Of a stretch of 64,000 bases of DNA, positions 34,242-42,925 are shown in pieces. A model generated the notes under the pieces. The model ran no database searches and had not been told where the DNA came from. It saw only the letters and a list, made by a program, of their open reading frames with translations. A program made the translations under genes and the position numbers. Where the stretch lies: the NCBI RefSeq assembly GCF_014844095.1, contig NZ_CP062163.1, forward strand, positions 1,550,001 through 1,614,000, written 5' to 3'. This stretch comes from Brevibacillus sp. JNUCC-41 (lineage in GTDB: Bacteria > Bacillota > Bacilli > Bacillales > DSM-1321). Each line of letters begins with the position of its first letter. The first letter of the stretch is position 1.

Positions 34242-35687
34242 ATGTTCATCGAATGGAGACCAAACCGTGCTTCCGACCAATCACTTCACCAGCAAATAGC
34301 AGATTGGGTCAAACAACAAATTACACGAGGCGAATGGCCGGTTGGTACTAAGCTTCCATCACAACGCTCATTGGCCGACTCATTTGGTGTAAACCGAAGT
34401 ACCCTCATCACAGCCATAGATGAGTTGATTGCAGACGGATTATTGGAAACTAAGATTGGATCGGGCACTTTCGTTTCAAATAATACATGGAATGTGCTCG
34501 TCTCCAGCAAACAGCCCGACTGGAAAAACTATGTCCGGAATGGCCTTCATGAACCCAATTTAAAAACGATTCAGGACATTAATCAATATGAAACGGATAC
34601 CGCCATCATCAGATTGGGCACGGGCGAACTATCTCCAGCTCTATTGCCTACAAAACAAATAGAAAAGACGTTGCAATCCACTTCTTTTGATGCCCGCTCA
34701 TTAGGTTATTCCGAACCAAAGGGTGATAAGAGACTTCGTCAATGTATAAGTGTTTATTTAGAAACAAAAGGAATCAAAGCAAGTCCCAGCTCCCTCATGG
34801 TCGTTTCTGGCGGGCTCCAGGCACTCCAGTTGATTTCAGTTGGTTTACTTCAAAGGGAATCGTTGATTTTACATGAATCCCCTTCCTATTTAAATTCCGT
34901 TCACCCTTTTCAATCTGCGGGCATGCAATTAGTAGGTTTATCAATACAAGGCCGGGAAAGTATTCCGACACAAATAAAACGCATCAATGGAAGGAAGAAA
35001 GCGTCACTATTTTATACTGTTCCCACGTTTAACAATCCAACAAATACTACATGGACAAAAGAAGAAAGACTAAACCTCCTATCACTATGCAAAAAAGAAC
35101 AGATTCCGATTATTGAAGATGACGTATATAGTGATTTGTGGTTTGAAAAGGAACCGCCGCCGCCTTTAAAATCCCTTGATGCAGATGGCCTTGTATTGCA
35201 CATTGGCAGTATGTCCAAAACATTGAGCCCCGGATTGCGTATCGGATGGATTGCTGGCCCGATAACTGTAATTGAACGTTTAGCGGACATTAAAATGCAA
35301 ATGGATTACGGTTCCAGTGCCCTTTCCCAACACCTTGTGGCAGAATGGTTAGCAAACGGTCAGTATTCAAGGCATATAGAGTGGCTAAGGCATGAGTTGA
35401 TAGATCGCAGAGATTTCACATTGACCCTTCTCGATCAATACTTTAAGGGACTGGCTGAATGGCAAATACCACAAGGCGGTTTTTATATATGGTTAAAATT
35501 ATGTAAACCCATCGTGAATCCAAACCTTTTCAAACAAGCGATAAAGGAAAACATACTTCTTAATCCGGGATACATATACGAACCAAATAACCATACACAT
35601 ATACGGCTTTCCTATTCATACGCCTCGGAGGACCAATTGGCTTATGGCATCCAAACCCTTTCGGAGATCATTCGGCGGATGGTTTGA
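34242..35687 (+). CDS. MocR/GabR-type regulator (GntR HTH fused to aminotransferase domain)
   Basis: PLP-binding transcription regulator. From ATG 34242 (AAAGGAGTGG upstream) it is 481 residues. Residues about 10-75 are a GntR winged helix (LHQQIADWVKQQI, GTKLPSQRSLADSFGVNRSTL); about 115-480 form a fold-type I aminotransferase domain with SGGLQALQL, FNNPTNTTW, EDDVYSDLWF and the PLP lysine in SMSKTLSPGLRIGW. Such proteins usually sense an amino acid or PLP through an aldimine and act on adjacent genes. The divergent LysE-type exporter and the palindrome between them support amino-acid-controlled export. Confidence 0.92.
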   Translation: MFIEWRPNRASDQSLHQQIADWVKQQITRGEWPVGTKLPSQRSLADSFGVNRSTLITAIDELIADGLLETKIGSGTFVSNNTWNVLVSSKQPDWKNYVRNGLHEPNLKTIQDINQYETDTAIIRLGTGELSPALLPTKQIEKTLQSTSFDARSLGYSEPKGDKRLRQCISVYLETKGIKASPSSLMVVSGGLQALQLISVGLLQRESLILHESPSYLNSVHPFQSAGMQLVGLSIQGRESIPTQIKRINGRKKASLFYTVPTFNNPTNTTWTKEERLNLLSLCKKEQIPIIEDDVYSDLWFEKEPPPPLKSLDADGLVLHIGSMSKTLSPGLRIGWIAGPITVIERLADIKMQMDYGSSALSQHLVAEWLANGQYSRHIEWLRHELIDRRDFTLTLLDQYFKGLAEWQIPQGGFYIWLKLCKPIVNPNLFKQAIKENILLNPGYIYEPNNHTHIRLSYSYASEDQLAYGIQTLSEIIRRMV

Positions 35688-35795
35688 CATTTTGAAGGAT
35701 AGGAGACGCTCATCATGTCGAGGAGCTGTTCGCGGCAGCTCCATTCTTATTGGGTAAAGTAACATATTAATGTCCTGCAGTTCCAGAAGATGATA

Positions 35796-36212
35796 TTACG
35801 GATTGGCAGCTTTCATTTTTACGTTCCGTCCTTTTTGCTGGATGATGAAAAAAGAATGGTGATAGCCATGATTGATCATGATATGATCGAGGATTGCAGT
35901 AAGCGCCTCACCCTTATTCGGCTGATATGTCTCTGAACTTTCCTCAATGATGATTTTTTCTTGGTGGGGATCATATTTAATAGATGTTTTAGCACCTCTT
36001 TCAATAAAAGAAAGGGTTACCTCCTGACATAGAGGAAATTCCTGATAGGGTGAATCTGAGCGGGGATTCTTTTCAAAGGGAGAATGGACGTGCTGAAGTG
36101 CATCAAAGAAACTCGGTTTTGTAAGATATGGCCTGTCGCTTCCTTTCCTTTCGAATTTCACTTTAATTCCGAGACTACTAACTTTATTGCTGGATTTCTT
36201 CTTATAATTCAT
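35796..36212 (-). CDS. Uncharacterised protein (138 residues)
   Basis: I do not recognise this protein. The start at 36212 is set by AAAGGAGGG just before an ATG; the frame is open to 36320. It is hydrophilic with a basic N-terminus (MNYKKKSSNK), no signal peptide and no membrane segment, a middle strand-rich part (EVTLSFIERGAKTSIKYD, EKIIIEESSETY), and a C-terminal helix and strand (LTAILDHIMINHGYHHSFFII). The last part ends close to a basic tail (KGRNVKMKAANP). The neighbours give no hint of function. Confidence 0.65.
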   Translation of the reverse strand: MNYKKKSSNKVSSLGIKVKFERKGSDRPYLTKPSFFDALQHVHSPFEKNPRSDSPYQEFPLCQEVTLSFIERGAKTSIKYDPHQEKIIIEESSETYQPNKGEALTAILDHIMINHGYHHSFFIIQQKGRNVKMKAANP

Positions 36213-36380
36213 AGATACCCTCCTTTTAATAGGTTCTTTATACCTAATTCTTTCATCCCACTCCATATACCTGCCGGAAAATGAAATTACTTCCTCACTA
36301 ATAGATTTCCATATTTGCACGGTGAAAATGCAGCAAACTACTCCATCTTCAAAAATTCAAAATCCGGAAATCTTATTACG

Positions 36381-36411
36381 CAAAAACGGCCCTCTTGGGT
36401 AAGAGGGCTTA
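36381..36411 (-). terminator. Extra terminator-like hairpin, twin of the one after the S8 protease gene
   Basis: GCCCTCTT, loop, AAGAGGGC, then CGTTTTTG on the minus strand. Its stem is the same as that at 36908-36940, and the two bracket the repeat island. Confidence 0.65.
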
Positions 36412-36443
36412 GACTATGGAACAACTCGATAATAATTGATTTT

Positions 36444-36639
36444 GCCTACAGTTTTTTTGAGGGTTTGTACAATTGAAACGTTGATTTCCACTCTAGGCAC
36501 TCGCTTTCCGCGGGCAGTCCGGGAGCCTCCTCGGCGCTCTTTGCGCCTGTGGGGTCTCCCTTGGACACGCTTTTTCCGCAGGAGTCTCGTACCTTTCGTT
36601 CCAATCAACTGGTATGTTTTTTTAAAGAATACTGTAGGC
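36444..36639 (-). repeat. 196-bp MITE-like intergenic repeat, copy A
   Basis: Bounded by perfect 9-bp terminal inverted repeats GCCTACAGT (36444-36452) and ACTGTAGGC (36631-36639). The GC-rich core read on the minus strand contains GAGACTCCTGCGGAAAAAGC, then GGAGACCCCACAGGCGC, AAAGA, GCGCCGAGGAGGCTCC, and GCGGAAAGCGAG followed by GGAAATCAAC. It holds an internal hairpin GGCGC/GCGCC. It has no transposase gene. I recall similar intergenic repeats in many Bacillaceae genomes. Confidence 0.75.
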
Positions 36640-36734
36640 TTCGGAATGGATTAACCCGAACCATGATTAGAATGGAAGAGTTGTTTATCCACCATGAATT
36701 TTTACCTTTTCATATGAAGTGAAATCCTCATTAG

Positions 36735-36880
36735 ATTGAAGAAATCTGCGACACTCCTGCCGAATAACTGGCTAGCCGAGACCCCGCAGACGCTTGCGTC
36801 GAGGAGGCTTGGCAGACAGTCGGCGGAAAGGGAGCGGATTTCAGAAATCAACTGAAACTTATTAAGAAAAAACTGTAGGC
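36735..36880 (+). repeat. Related repeat, copy B, opposite orientation and diverged
   Basis: Reads GACACTCCTGCCG, GAGACCCCGCAGACGC, TT, GCGTCGAGGAGGCTT, GGCGGAAAGGGAGCGG, AAATCAAC on the plus strand and ends with ACTGTAGGC (36872-36880). No matching left terminal repeat is found. Its hairpin GACGC/GCGTC replaces GGCGC/GCGCC of copy A with a compensating base pair. Confidence 0.7.
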
Positions 36881-36907
36881 AAACTCGCTTTCTTCGAATT
36901 TGCCCAC

Positions 36908-36940
36908 AAAAAACAGCCCTCTTGAATAAGAGGGCTGCCT
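36908..36940 (-). terminator. Terminator of the S8 protease gene
   Basis: The minus strand reads GGCAGCCCTCTT, loop ATTC, AAGAGGGCTGTT, then TTTTG. Confidence 0.8.
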
Positions 36941-36945
36941 TTCAT

Positions 36946-39900
36946 TTATTTTTTTGCTTTATTGATGTTAAAGGATTTCTTCGATTCATTTCCTGCAAGA
37001 TCGGTCACCTTGAATTCAAACTTGTTGTTGCCTGTTTTAAGCGGCAACTCCAAATCCTCTATCTTCTTCTTATAGGCACGCATTTTGTATGGTTCCTTGA
37101 ATTCATGATAGAATACTTCGCTTCCATTCAGGTAAAGGCGGATTTCATCGAAATTATCCTCTACCGTCACGTCCACTTTTGGATTCTTTCCTTTGGCTCC
37201 CACAGTTTCCGGTACACCTTTAACTTTTAAACCTGGCTTTGTTGCATCGACCATAATCGTCCGTTTAAAGGAAACTGTGTTATCCCATTTATCGGTTGCT
37301 TTAACCGTGAAGCTTTGGACACCATCTACAAATTTCTTTTCATATGAGAATTGATATTTATTATTCGTCTTGTTATACGTTACAGGTACCGTTTTATTGT
37401 CGATTTTAAATTCCGTTATTTCCGATGCTTCTTCAATTTCTCCAGTTATTTTGATTTTAGTTTTATTGTTCACGCTCAAAGCTTCAGGACTCTTGATCTT
37501 TACAGCTGGTGCATGATTATCGATCGGAGCCGAATCGCTTGCTAATTCGGTTTCAGCCGTTTTTTCATTACCTGCATAGTCAATTGCCACAACCTGAACC
37601 TTTTCCCCTTTTACATCAGGCAGGGTGAATTGTTTCGCATTCGCCGGGAGCGGTTCTTTCATGATGGATGCTCCATCGACTTGCACATCGTAATAAGCAA
37701 GCCCTGAACCATTCAAGTTATCCTTACCTTGGATGGTCAATACATTGCCTTTTTTCGAAATCTTGACTGTCGGCTTTACCGTATCGATTTTGATGGGCAT
37801 TTTAAACGTCTGCCATTTAGCACCCTCGTAATCTATCATCGCTTTGATTTCAAAATAATACACCCCATCCTTAGCGAGTGCATTATTGATTTTACCGTCC
37901 CATTTACGGGCTGGAACCAGGGTGTATGCAGTCCCTTTTCCGCCATCATAATAATCCTTACGTACATTATTCTCTGTGCGAAGTTTCCGGACTGACTTGT
38001 TTTCACCATTCAATATATTGTATTCTACTTTTTTCGCATTCCTTAAGAATGATAGGACCGGCACAAAGTCATCCTGTGCGCCATCACCATTTGGGGAAAT
38101 TGCAATATTTTTGCCATTGAATGTTTTTCCCGCAGGGTCATAGCCGAGATAAGTGAAGTCTTCACCTGCAGTCGATACTCCCCCTGCCCTTCCATAGAAA
38201 GACTCTTTATCATATTTAGTGCCATCCAGGATCGGGGCTTTGTTCCACTCTCCTTTAAACCCTACATACGGTACATTCAGTTCCGGATTCGTATCGGCTG
38301 GATCCTTCAATGAAATGAACCCTTCAACAAAATATCCGTTTGGAAAGACCTTGTCAATGTCTACAAGAGTCTGAAGGTCATCGCCAAGTACCTTTGCATC
38401 GGATATGTCCACTTTCACTTCGAATGTAACCGATTTTTTTGCAGGAACGGTAATCTTTTTTGTATTTTTATTATTGATTTTAATCGTAGCGTTCTTAATT
38501 TCCTGTGCTTCCAGCACATTAGCGGAATAACCCAGTTGTCCCTGGATTGCATAGTCCGTTTGGATGTTTCCTTTTACATCATACTTGACCGCTTTGTTGC
38601 TGAAGTTTTCAACCTTTAAAGTAAAGGCGAACTTATTGCCGATCTCCTTCATTGCAACCTTCGCTTCTTTCGTGAATGCCTCGGTCACGACAGCAGGTGT
38701 GGACAATGCGGATTGCAGCTGCATGACTCCGGCTCCCTGCCTGCGAGGCGAGTAAGGGTTTTCCCAGTCAAAGGCCTTATTGACGACACCCTGATCCGTT
38801 AAAGGCTTTGAAGTATTCATCATCAGATTTTTAGCTAAGTTAGCCCGGGCAGATCCTTCTAATTTAAATTCTTTATCCACTCTTTCAAGAACCAGTGCCG
38901 AGCCTCCGGAAACATGTGGTGCCGCCATTGAAGTACCGCTCATCATTCCATATTCATCGTTGTTCAGCGTCGAATAAATCTGTCCGCCCGGAGCAGTGAT
39001 TTCCGGTTTGAAATCCAAGTTCGGAGCGACTCCCCATGAACTGAATGAGCTCATTTTCCCTGCTTCTGGATTTACAGCTTTTGTTTTATCACCATTAAAG
39101 GTAACCTTCACCTTTTCGCCATCCGTTAAGGCCGATTTCAGCTTTGCACCATCCGATTTCAACATAAACAGCTGAGGAATGGTGATGCTTGAATCTGTAG
39201 CCATGGAAATATATCCGTCAGCATTATTGTAAATGATGACTCCTGTCGCTCCTGCTGCCTGTGCATTTTGCGCCTTTTCTATAAAAGAAAGCGTACCGCG
39301 CTCGATGAGGGCGAACTTGCCTTTAACATCCACTTTGGAAAGCTCCTCCGGCGTTCCAAGACCTGCAGCCACCAAGTCATGTGTTTTATCCTTCAAAGCA
39401 TTGGGGTGTACGCTTGAAGCCGACATGAACGGAGCTTTACCTGCTTGTCCGTTTATATCATAAGTCGCTGCATCTAAATCCATATAGTTATTCTCCACCG
39501 ATGCCACTTGTACAGAATCGTAAGCAAGCCCAGGTGAACCAGAAACGCCAATATCCGGGTTCGAAGCTGATGGGTTTGCAAAACCATTTCCAAAGTGCGC
39601 CGAGTTTCCTGCTGAAATCGACATGAGGATCCCATTATCAACAGCCCTGGATACCGCCTGCTGCTCCGGATCTTCTGCCGATACAAAACCTGCAGTGGAG
39701 CCAAGGCTCATATTCAGCACATCCGCCCCAAGGATAATGGCATCGTCAATCGCCTTAATGTATATATCGCCCCATGTTGTCTGCATGTCGGGATCATTCC
39801 CGAAGACCTTTAAAGCAAGCAGCTGGGCTTCAGGAGCAACCCCTTTAATGCCGCCATTCTCTTCATCTCCATTGGCACCAGCCGTACCTGCTACATGCAT

Positions 39901-40683
39901 TCCATGCATGGAAGCCCCTTCACCAAGGTCAAGGATTTCTTCATTTTCATCCATGTAATTGTATCCATAAGGTACCTTCGCTGTATAATAATTGCCTAAT
40001 AGATGGCTAGATTTCTTCATCCCGCTTATTTCACTTTCTGTCAGCTCAGCCTTAGTCTCGTCGTGCAGGACCATATCACGGTGAGATGGGTCGATTCCAG
40101 TATCGATAATCCCGACGACCATCCCTTCCCCTTTATATCCATATTCCCGCCAAGCTTCCTGGGCTTGGACAAGTTCTTTACTATATAGCATCTCGGGTTT
40201 TTCTACAGGACGTTCATATTCATTCGCAATATGTACTTCAGCAACTTCAGGCATGGCTTCCACCTTTTTGATTTCACCATACTGAAGTTCACCACTGAAA
40301 CCATTTACGACTGTCGTAAAACTTTCAAGTTCCTTGAAAGTTATTTTTTTCTCTTTCACCTTTTTTTTCAATTTCTTCTGATTAGCTAGCTTTTCGGACT
40401 TTAATTGTTGTTTCTTACTTTTAGATAACTGTTTAAAAAGTTTCCCTTCTTTCGAGGCTATTTCTATTGCCGGGGCTTCCTTCATCTCTACGATGACCCT
40501 GACCTTCTCATTGCTTTTGTACTTCTTCCCCAAATCATTTTTCTTCAGCTTTATATTACTTTCCTGATTCTTCTTACCTGCACCGCCCGAGCCTGTCGGG
40601 GAATCCGGTAGCTTGGCTGCGGAAACGCTTGCAGTAAATACTAATAGAAAGATTGCTAGAATGGACAAGCTGCGTTTAATCAA
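36946..40683 (-). CDS. Large secreted subtilisin-like (S8) serine protease
   Basis: 1245 residues from TTG 40683, chosen because GAGGAGGAAAG lies 4 bases ahead and a clean signal peptide follows (IKRSLSILAIFLLVFTASVSA). Order: signal peptide; a basic linker; an I9-type propeptide (about 58-155); the peptidase S8 domain with Asp194 in GIIDTGID, His260 in HGMHVAGT and Ser in GTSMAAPHVSG (about 590), with a PA domain inserted (about 410-530); an Fn3-like domain; and about 400 residues of Ig-like repeats. Vpr of B. subtilis has 806 residues, so the C-terminal half is an extension, perhaps for wall or substrate binding. No LPxTG or SLH anchor is seen. Confidence 0.92.
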   Translation of the reverse strand: MIKRSLSILAIFLLVFTASVSAAKLPDSPTGSGGAGKKNQESNIKLKKNDLGKKYKSNEKVRVIVEMKEAPAIEIASKEGKLFKQLSKSKKQQLKSEKLANQKKLKKKVKEKKITFKELESFTTVVNGFSGELQYGEIKKVEAMPEVAEVHIANEYERPVEKPEMLYSKELVQAQEAWREYGYKGEGMVVGIIDTGIDPSHRDMVLHDETKAELTESEISGMKKSSHLLGNYYTAKVPYGYNYMDENEEILDLGEGASMHGMHVAGTAGANGDEENGGIKGVAPEAQLLALKVFGNDPDMQTTWGDIYIKAIDDAIILGADVLNMSLGSTAGFVSAEDPEQQAVSRAVDNGILMSISAGNSAHFGNGFANPSASNPDIGVSGSPGLAYDSVQVASVENNYMDLDAATYDINGQAGKAPFMSASSVHPNALKDKTHDLVAAGLGTPEELSKVDVKGKFALIERGTLSFIEKAQNAQAAGATGVIIYNNADGYISMATDSSITIPQLFMLKSDGAKLKSALTDGEKVKVTFNGDKTKAVNPEAGKMSSFSSWGVAPNLDFKPEITAPGGQIYSTLNNDEYGMMSGTSMAAPHVSGGSALVLERVDKEFKLEGSARANLAKNLMMNTSKPLTDQGVVNKAFDWENPYSPRRQGAGVMQLQSALSTPAVVTEAFTKEAKVAMKEIGNKFAFTLKVENFSNKAVKYDVKGNIQTDYAIQGQLGYSANVLEAQEIKNATIKINNKNTKKITVPAKKSVTFEVKVDISDAKVLGDDLQTLVDIDKVFPNGYFVEGFISLKDPADTNPELNVPYVGFKGEWNKAPILDGTKYDKESFYGRAGGVSTAGEDFTYLGYDPAGKTFNGKNIAISPNGDGAQDDFVPVLSFLRNAKKVEYNILNGENKSVRKLRTENNVRKDYYDGGKGTAYTLVPARKWDGKINNALAKDGVYYFEIKAMIDYEGAKWQTFKMPIKIDTVKPTVKISKKGNVLTIQGKDNLNGSGLAYYDVQVDGASIMKEPLPANAKQFTLPDVKGEKVQVVAIDYAGNEKTAETELASDSAPIDNHAPAVKIKSPEALSVNNKTKIKITGEIEEASEITEFKIDNKTVPVTYNKTNNKYQFSYEKKFVDGVQSFTVKATDKWDNTVSFKRTIMVDATKPGLKVKGVPETVGAKGKNPKVDVTVEDNFDEIRLYLNGSEVFYHEFKEPYKMRAYKKKIEDLELPLKTGNNKFEFKVTDLAGNESKKSFNINKAKK

Positions 40684-40850
40684 TGAACTTTCCTCCTCTA
40701 AAATAATCAATTTTTGGAATATTCTTACTGAGTATAAAAGTATCACAACTTTTGGGGTGATTTTAAGGGGTAATAGTCACTATTTCCCTATTTCGATCTA
40801 GGCTTTTGTTATTATTTTTCATATTTTAATAGATTTACACGATAAACGAC

Positions 40851-40886
40851 AAAAAGATGGTGATGTTAAACTAACATCACCCTTTT
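40851..40886 (-). terminator. Terminator of the peptide ABC importer operon
   Basis: GGGTGATGTTA, loop, TAACATCACC, then ATCTTTTTG on the minus strand, 5 to 40 bases after the last permease gene. Confidence 0.8.
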
Positions 40887-40890
40887 ACTT

Positions 40891-41793
40891 CTAGTTTTTC
40901 ATTCTTGGATCCAATGCATCGCGCAGCCCATCCCCCATTAGGTTAAAGCCGAGTACCGTAAGCATGATCGCAAGGCCAGGGAAAAGAACCGTCCATGGTG
41001 CCTGAATGATGAACGCCCTGGAATCGGCAAGCATTTTTCCCCACTCTGGTGCTGGCGGCTGAGCTCCGAGACCGAGAAAGCCCAGTGCTGCACACTCAAT
41101 TATGGCAGTTGCAATCGCCAAGGTACCTTGAACGATGATCGGTGCAAGACTATTCGGAAGGATGTGGTGAAGGAGAATCCGACCATCCCCCATTCCAATT
41201 GCCTTAGCGGCCGTTACATATTCCTCTTCTTTCACTGTTAAGACCCGTGAACGTAAAAGCCGGCCGAATATCGGGACATTGACGATGGCAATGGCAATAA
41301 GTGCGTTGCGAAGGGAAGGTCCCAAAACGGCTACGACAGCAATAGCTAGCAAGATACTTGGAAAGGCCAGAATGATGTCAAAGACCCTCGATATGATCGT
41401 ATCTATCCACTTGCCGTAATAACCGGCAATGATTCCTAAAAAAGACCCAACCACGACAGATCCGGCAACAGATAAGAAGCCGACCCCTATTGATATGCGC
41501 GAGCCATAAATGACCCTGCTCAAAATATCACGACCAAATTCATCCGTTCCGAACCAATGCTCCGCAGACGGGGCCAAATGTTTATCACTTAGCTTTTGCC
41601 CCTCAAATGAATAAGGTGCAATAAGGGGCGCGAAGATGGCGATTAAGATTAAAAATGCAACAATCCCCAGACCCACAAGAGCTACCTTATTTTTCCTAAA
41701 ACTCCTCCATCCTTCCTTCCAGGGAGAGATGACCTTTTCCTCTGCCTCTTTTGGAGGAAGGATTGGCGAAGTATTCGTTGCTATTTCAGGCAT
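40891..41793 (-). CDS. Di/oligopeptide ABC importer permease, DppC/OppC type
   Basis: Second permease of the importer, 300 residues. The N-terminal OppC_N segment (KEGWRSFRKNKVALVGLGIVAFLILIAIFAPLIAPYSF) leads to five further membrane segments. The cytoplasmic EAA loop, which contacts the ATPases, reads EYVTAAKAIGMGDGRILLHHILPNSLAPIIV (about 193-223). The HLAPSAEHWFGTDEFGRDILSRVIYG stretch is diagnostic of the DppC/OppC family. It lies 12 bases after the DppB-type gene and is the last gene of the operon. Confidence 0.93.
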   Translation of the reverse strand: MPEIATNTSPILPPKEAEEKVISPWKEGWRSFRKNKVALVGLGIVAFLILIAIFAPLIAPYSFEGQKLSDKHLAPSAEHWFGTDEFGRDILSRVIYGSRISIGVGFLSVAGSVVVGSFLGIIAGYYGKWIDTIISRVFDIILAFPSILLAIAVVAVLGPSLRNALIAIAIVNVPIFGRLLRSRVLTVKEEEYVTAAKAIGMGDGRILLHHILPNSLAPIIVQGTLAIATAIIECAALGFLGLGAQPPAPEWGKMLADSRAFIIQAPWTVLFPGLAIMLTVLGFNLMGDGLRDALDPRMKN

Positions 41794-41805
41794 GAGTTTC
41801 CCTCC

Positions 41806-42810
41806 CTATTTATACTTAATCCTTGGATCGATCGCTGCATACAACAAGTCCACAACTAGATTGATCATGACAAACAAAAAGGCGATGACGAGAATTCCGG
41901 ACTGTATCACCGGATAATCCCGAGATAGTATTGCATCATAAATATATGTACCGATACCCGGCCATCCAAAAATATTTTCCGTTAATATGGCGCCGCCTAA
42001 AAGTAATCCTGTCTGCAGGCCGATCACCGTCACCACTGGAATCAGGGCATTCTTAAGGGAGTGCTTGTAAACAACCCAAAACATTCTCATTCCTTTCGCA
42101 CGAGCCGTACGAATGAAATCCGATCTCATTACTTCCAGCATGGACGAACGTGTCATCCTTGCAATAATGGCCATCGGAATGGTCGCAAGCGCAATCCCCG
42201 GCAAAATGAGATGTTTGATCACCTCGAAAAACTGGTCAACCCTGCCAGCCATGAGTGTATCCATCAAATACAGGCCGGTTATGGCTTCAACGGGATCCCT
42301 GATATTATCCCGCCCTGTCGTCGGAAGTAAATCCCATTGAATTGAAACGAGGTATTGCTCCATTAATCCCAGCCAGAAAATAGGCATGGACAAACCAATC
42401 AACGCAATCACCATGGCGGCATAATCAAACCATGAGTTTTGGAACCAAGCTGATATTATCCCTGCATTCACGCCTATTACCACGGCGATGATCATGGCGA
42501 TCAAGGCCAGTTCTATCGTGGCCATTAGGTATGGCCCAATTTCCTCGGAAACCGGACTATTCGTTTTTAACGAAACACCCAGGTCTCCCTTTAACAGACC
42601 TGATAAATAATCCCAAAATTGAATGAACCAAGGTTTATCCAGACCAAGCTCCTTTGTCATTGCAGCGACTGCCTCTTCCGTTGCTTGCTGCCCTAAAATC
42701 ACCTGTGCTGGATTCCCCGGAATCGCCCGAATCATCATGAAAACAATAAATGCCATTCCGAGTAACACTGGAATGAGAGATCCTAAACGTCGTACGGTAT
42801 AGGAAAACAA
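41806..42810 (-). CDS. Di/oligopeptide ABC importer permease, DppB/OppB type
   Basis: First permease of the importer. From TTG 42810 it is 334 residues; GGCGGG lies 7 bases upstream, and the product starts like the family (FSYTVRRLGSLIPVLLGMAFIVFMMIRAIPGNP). About six membrane segments; the EAA loop is DFIRTARAKGMRMFWVVYKHSLKNALIPVV. The open frame extends to 42882, but those codons give no family match. A hairpin between the binding-protein gene and this one may lower its expression. Confidence 0.92.
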   Translation of the reverse strand: MFSYTVRRLGSLIPVLLGMAFIVFMMIRAIPGNPAQVILGQQATEEAVAAMTKELGLDKPWFIQFWDYLSGLLKGDLGVSLKTNSPVSEEIGPYLMATIELALIAMIIAVVIGVNAGIISAWFQNSWFDYAAMVIALIGLSMPIFWLGLMEQYLVSIQWDLLPTTGRDNIRDPVEAITGLYLMDTLMAGRVDQFFEVIKHLILPGIALATIPMAIIARMTRSSMLEVMRSDFIRTARAKGMRMFWVVYKHSLKNALIPVVTVIGLQTGLLLGGAILTENIFGWPGIGTYIYDAILSRDYPVIQSGILVIAFLFVMINLVVDLLYAAIDPRIKYK

Positions 42811-42882
42811 AACAATCACCCGCCTTTTAAATAAGGGTCCTTTGAAGCGCCCTTGATCATTTTGAAATACATTCCATAACAA

Positions 42883-42921
42883 AACCGGGAAGCATGCAAG
42901 ACTCCATACTACCCGGTTCGC
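42883..42921 (-). terminator. Attenuating hairpin between the binding-protein and permease genes
   Basis: AACCGGG and CCCGGTT, 7-bp stem with a 23-base loop, then TTG on the minus strand. It has only a weak U-run, so it probably stabilises or thins the transcript rather than ending it fully. Confidence 0.4.
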
Positions 42922-42925
42922 ACGG

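Noticed and set aside
36436..36654. Frames of 64-72 codons in the repeat island
   Set aside because: They follow the GC-rich repeat on both strands, so they reflect the element's composition rather than a gene.
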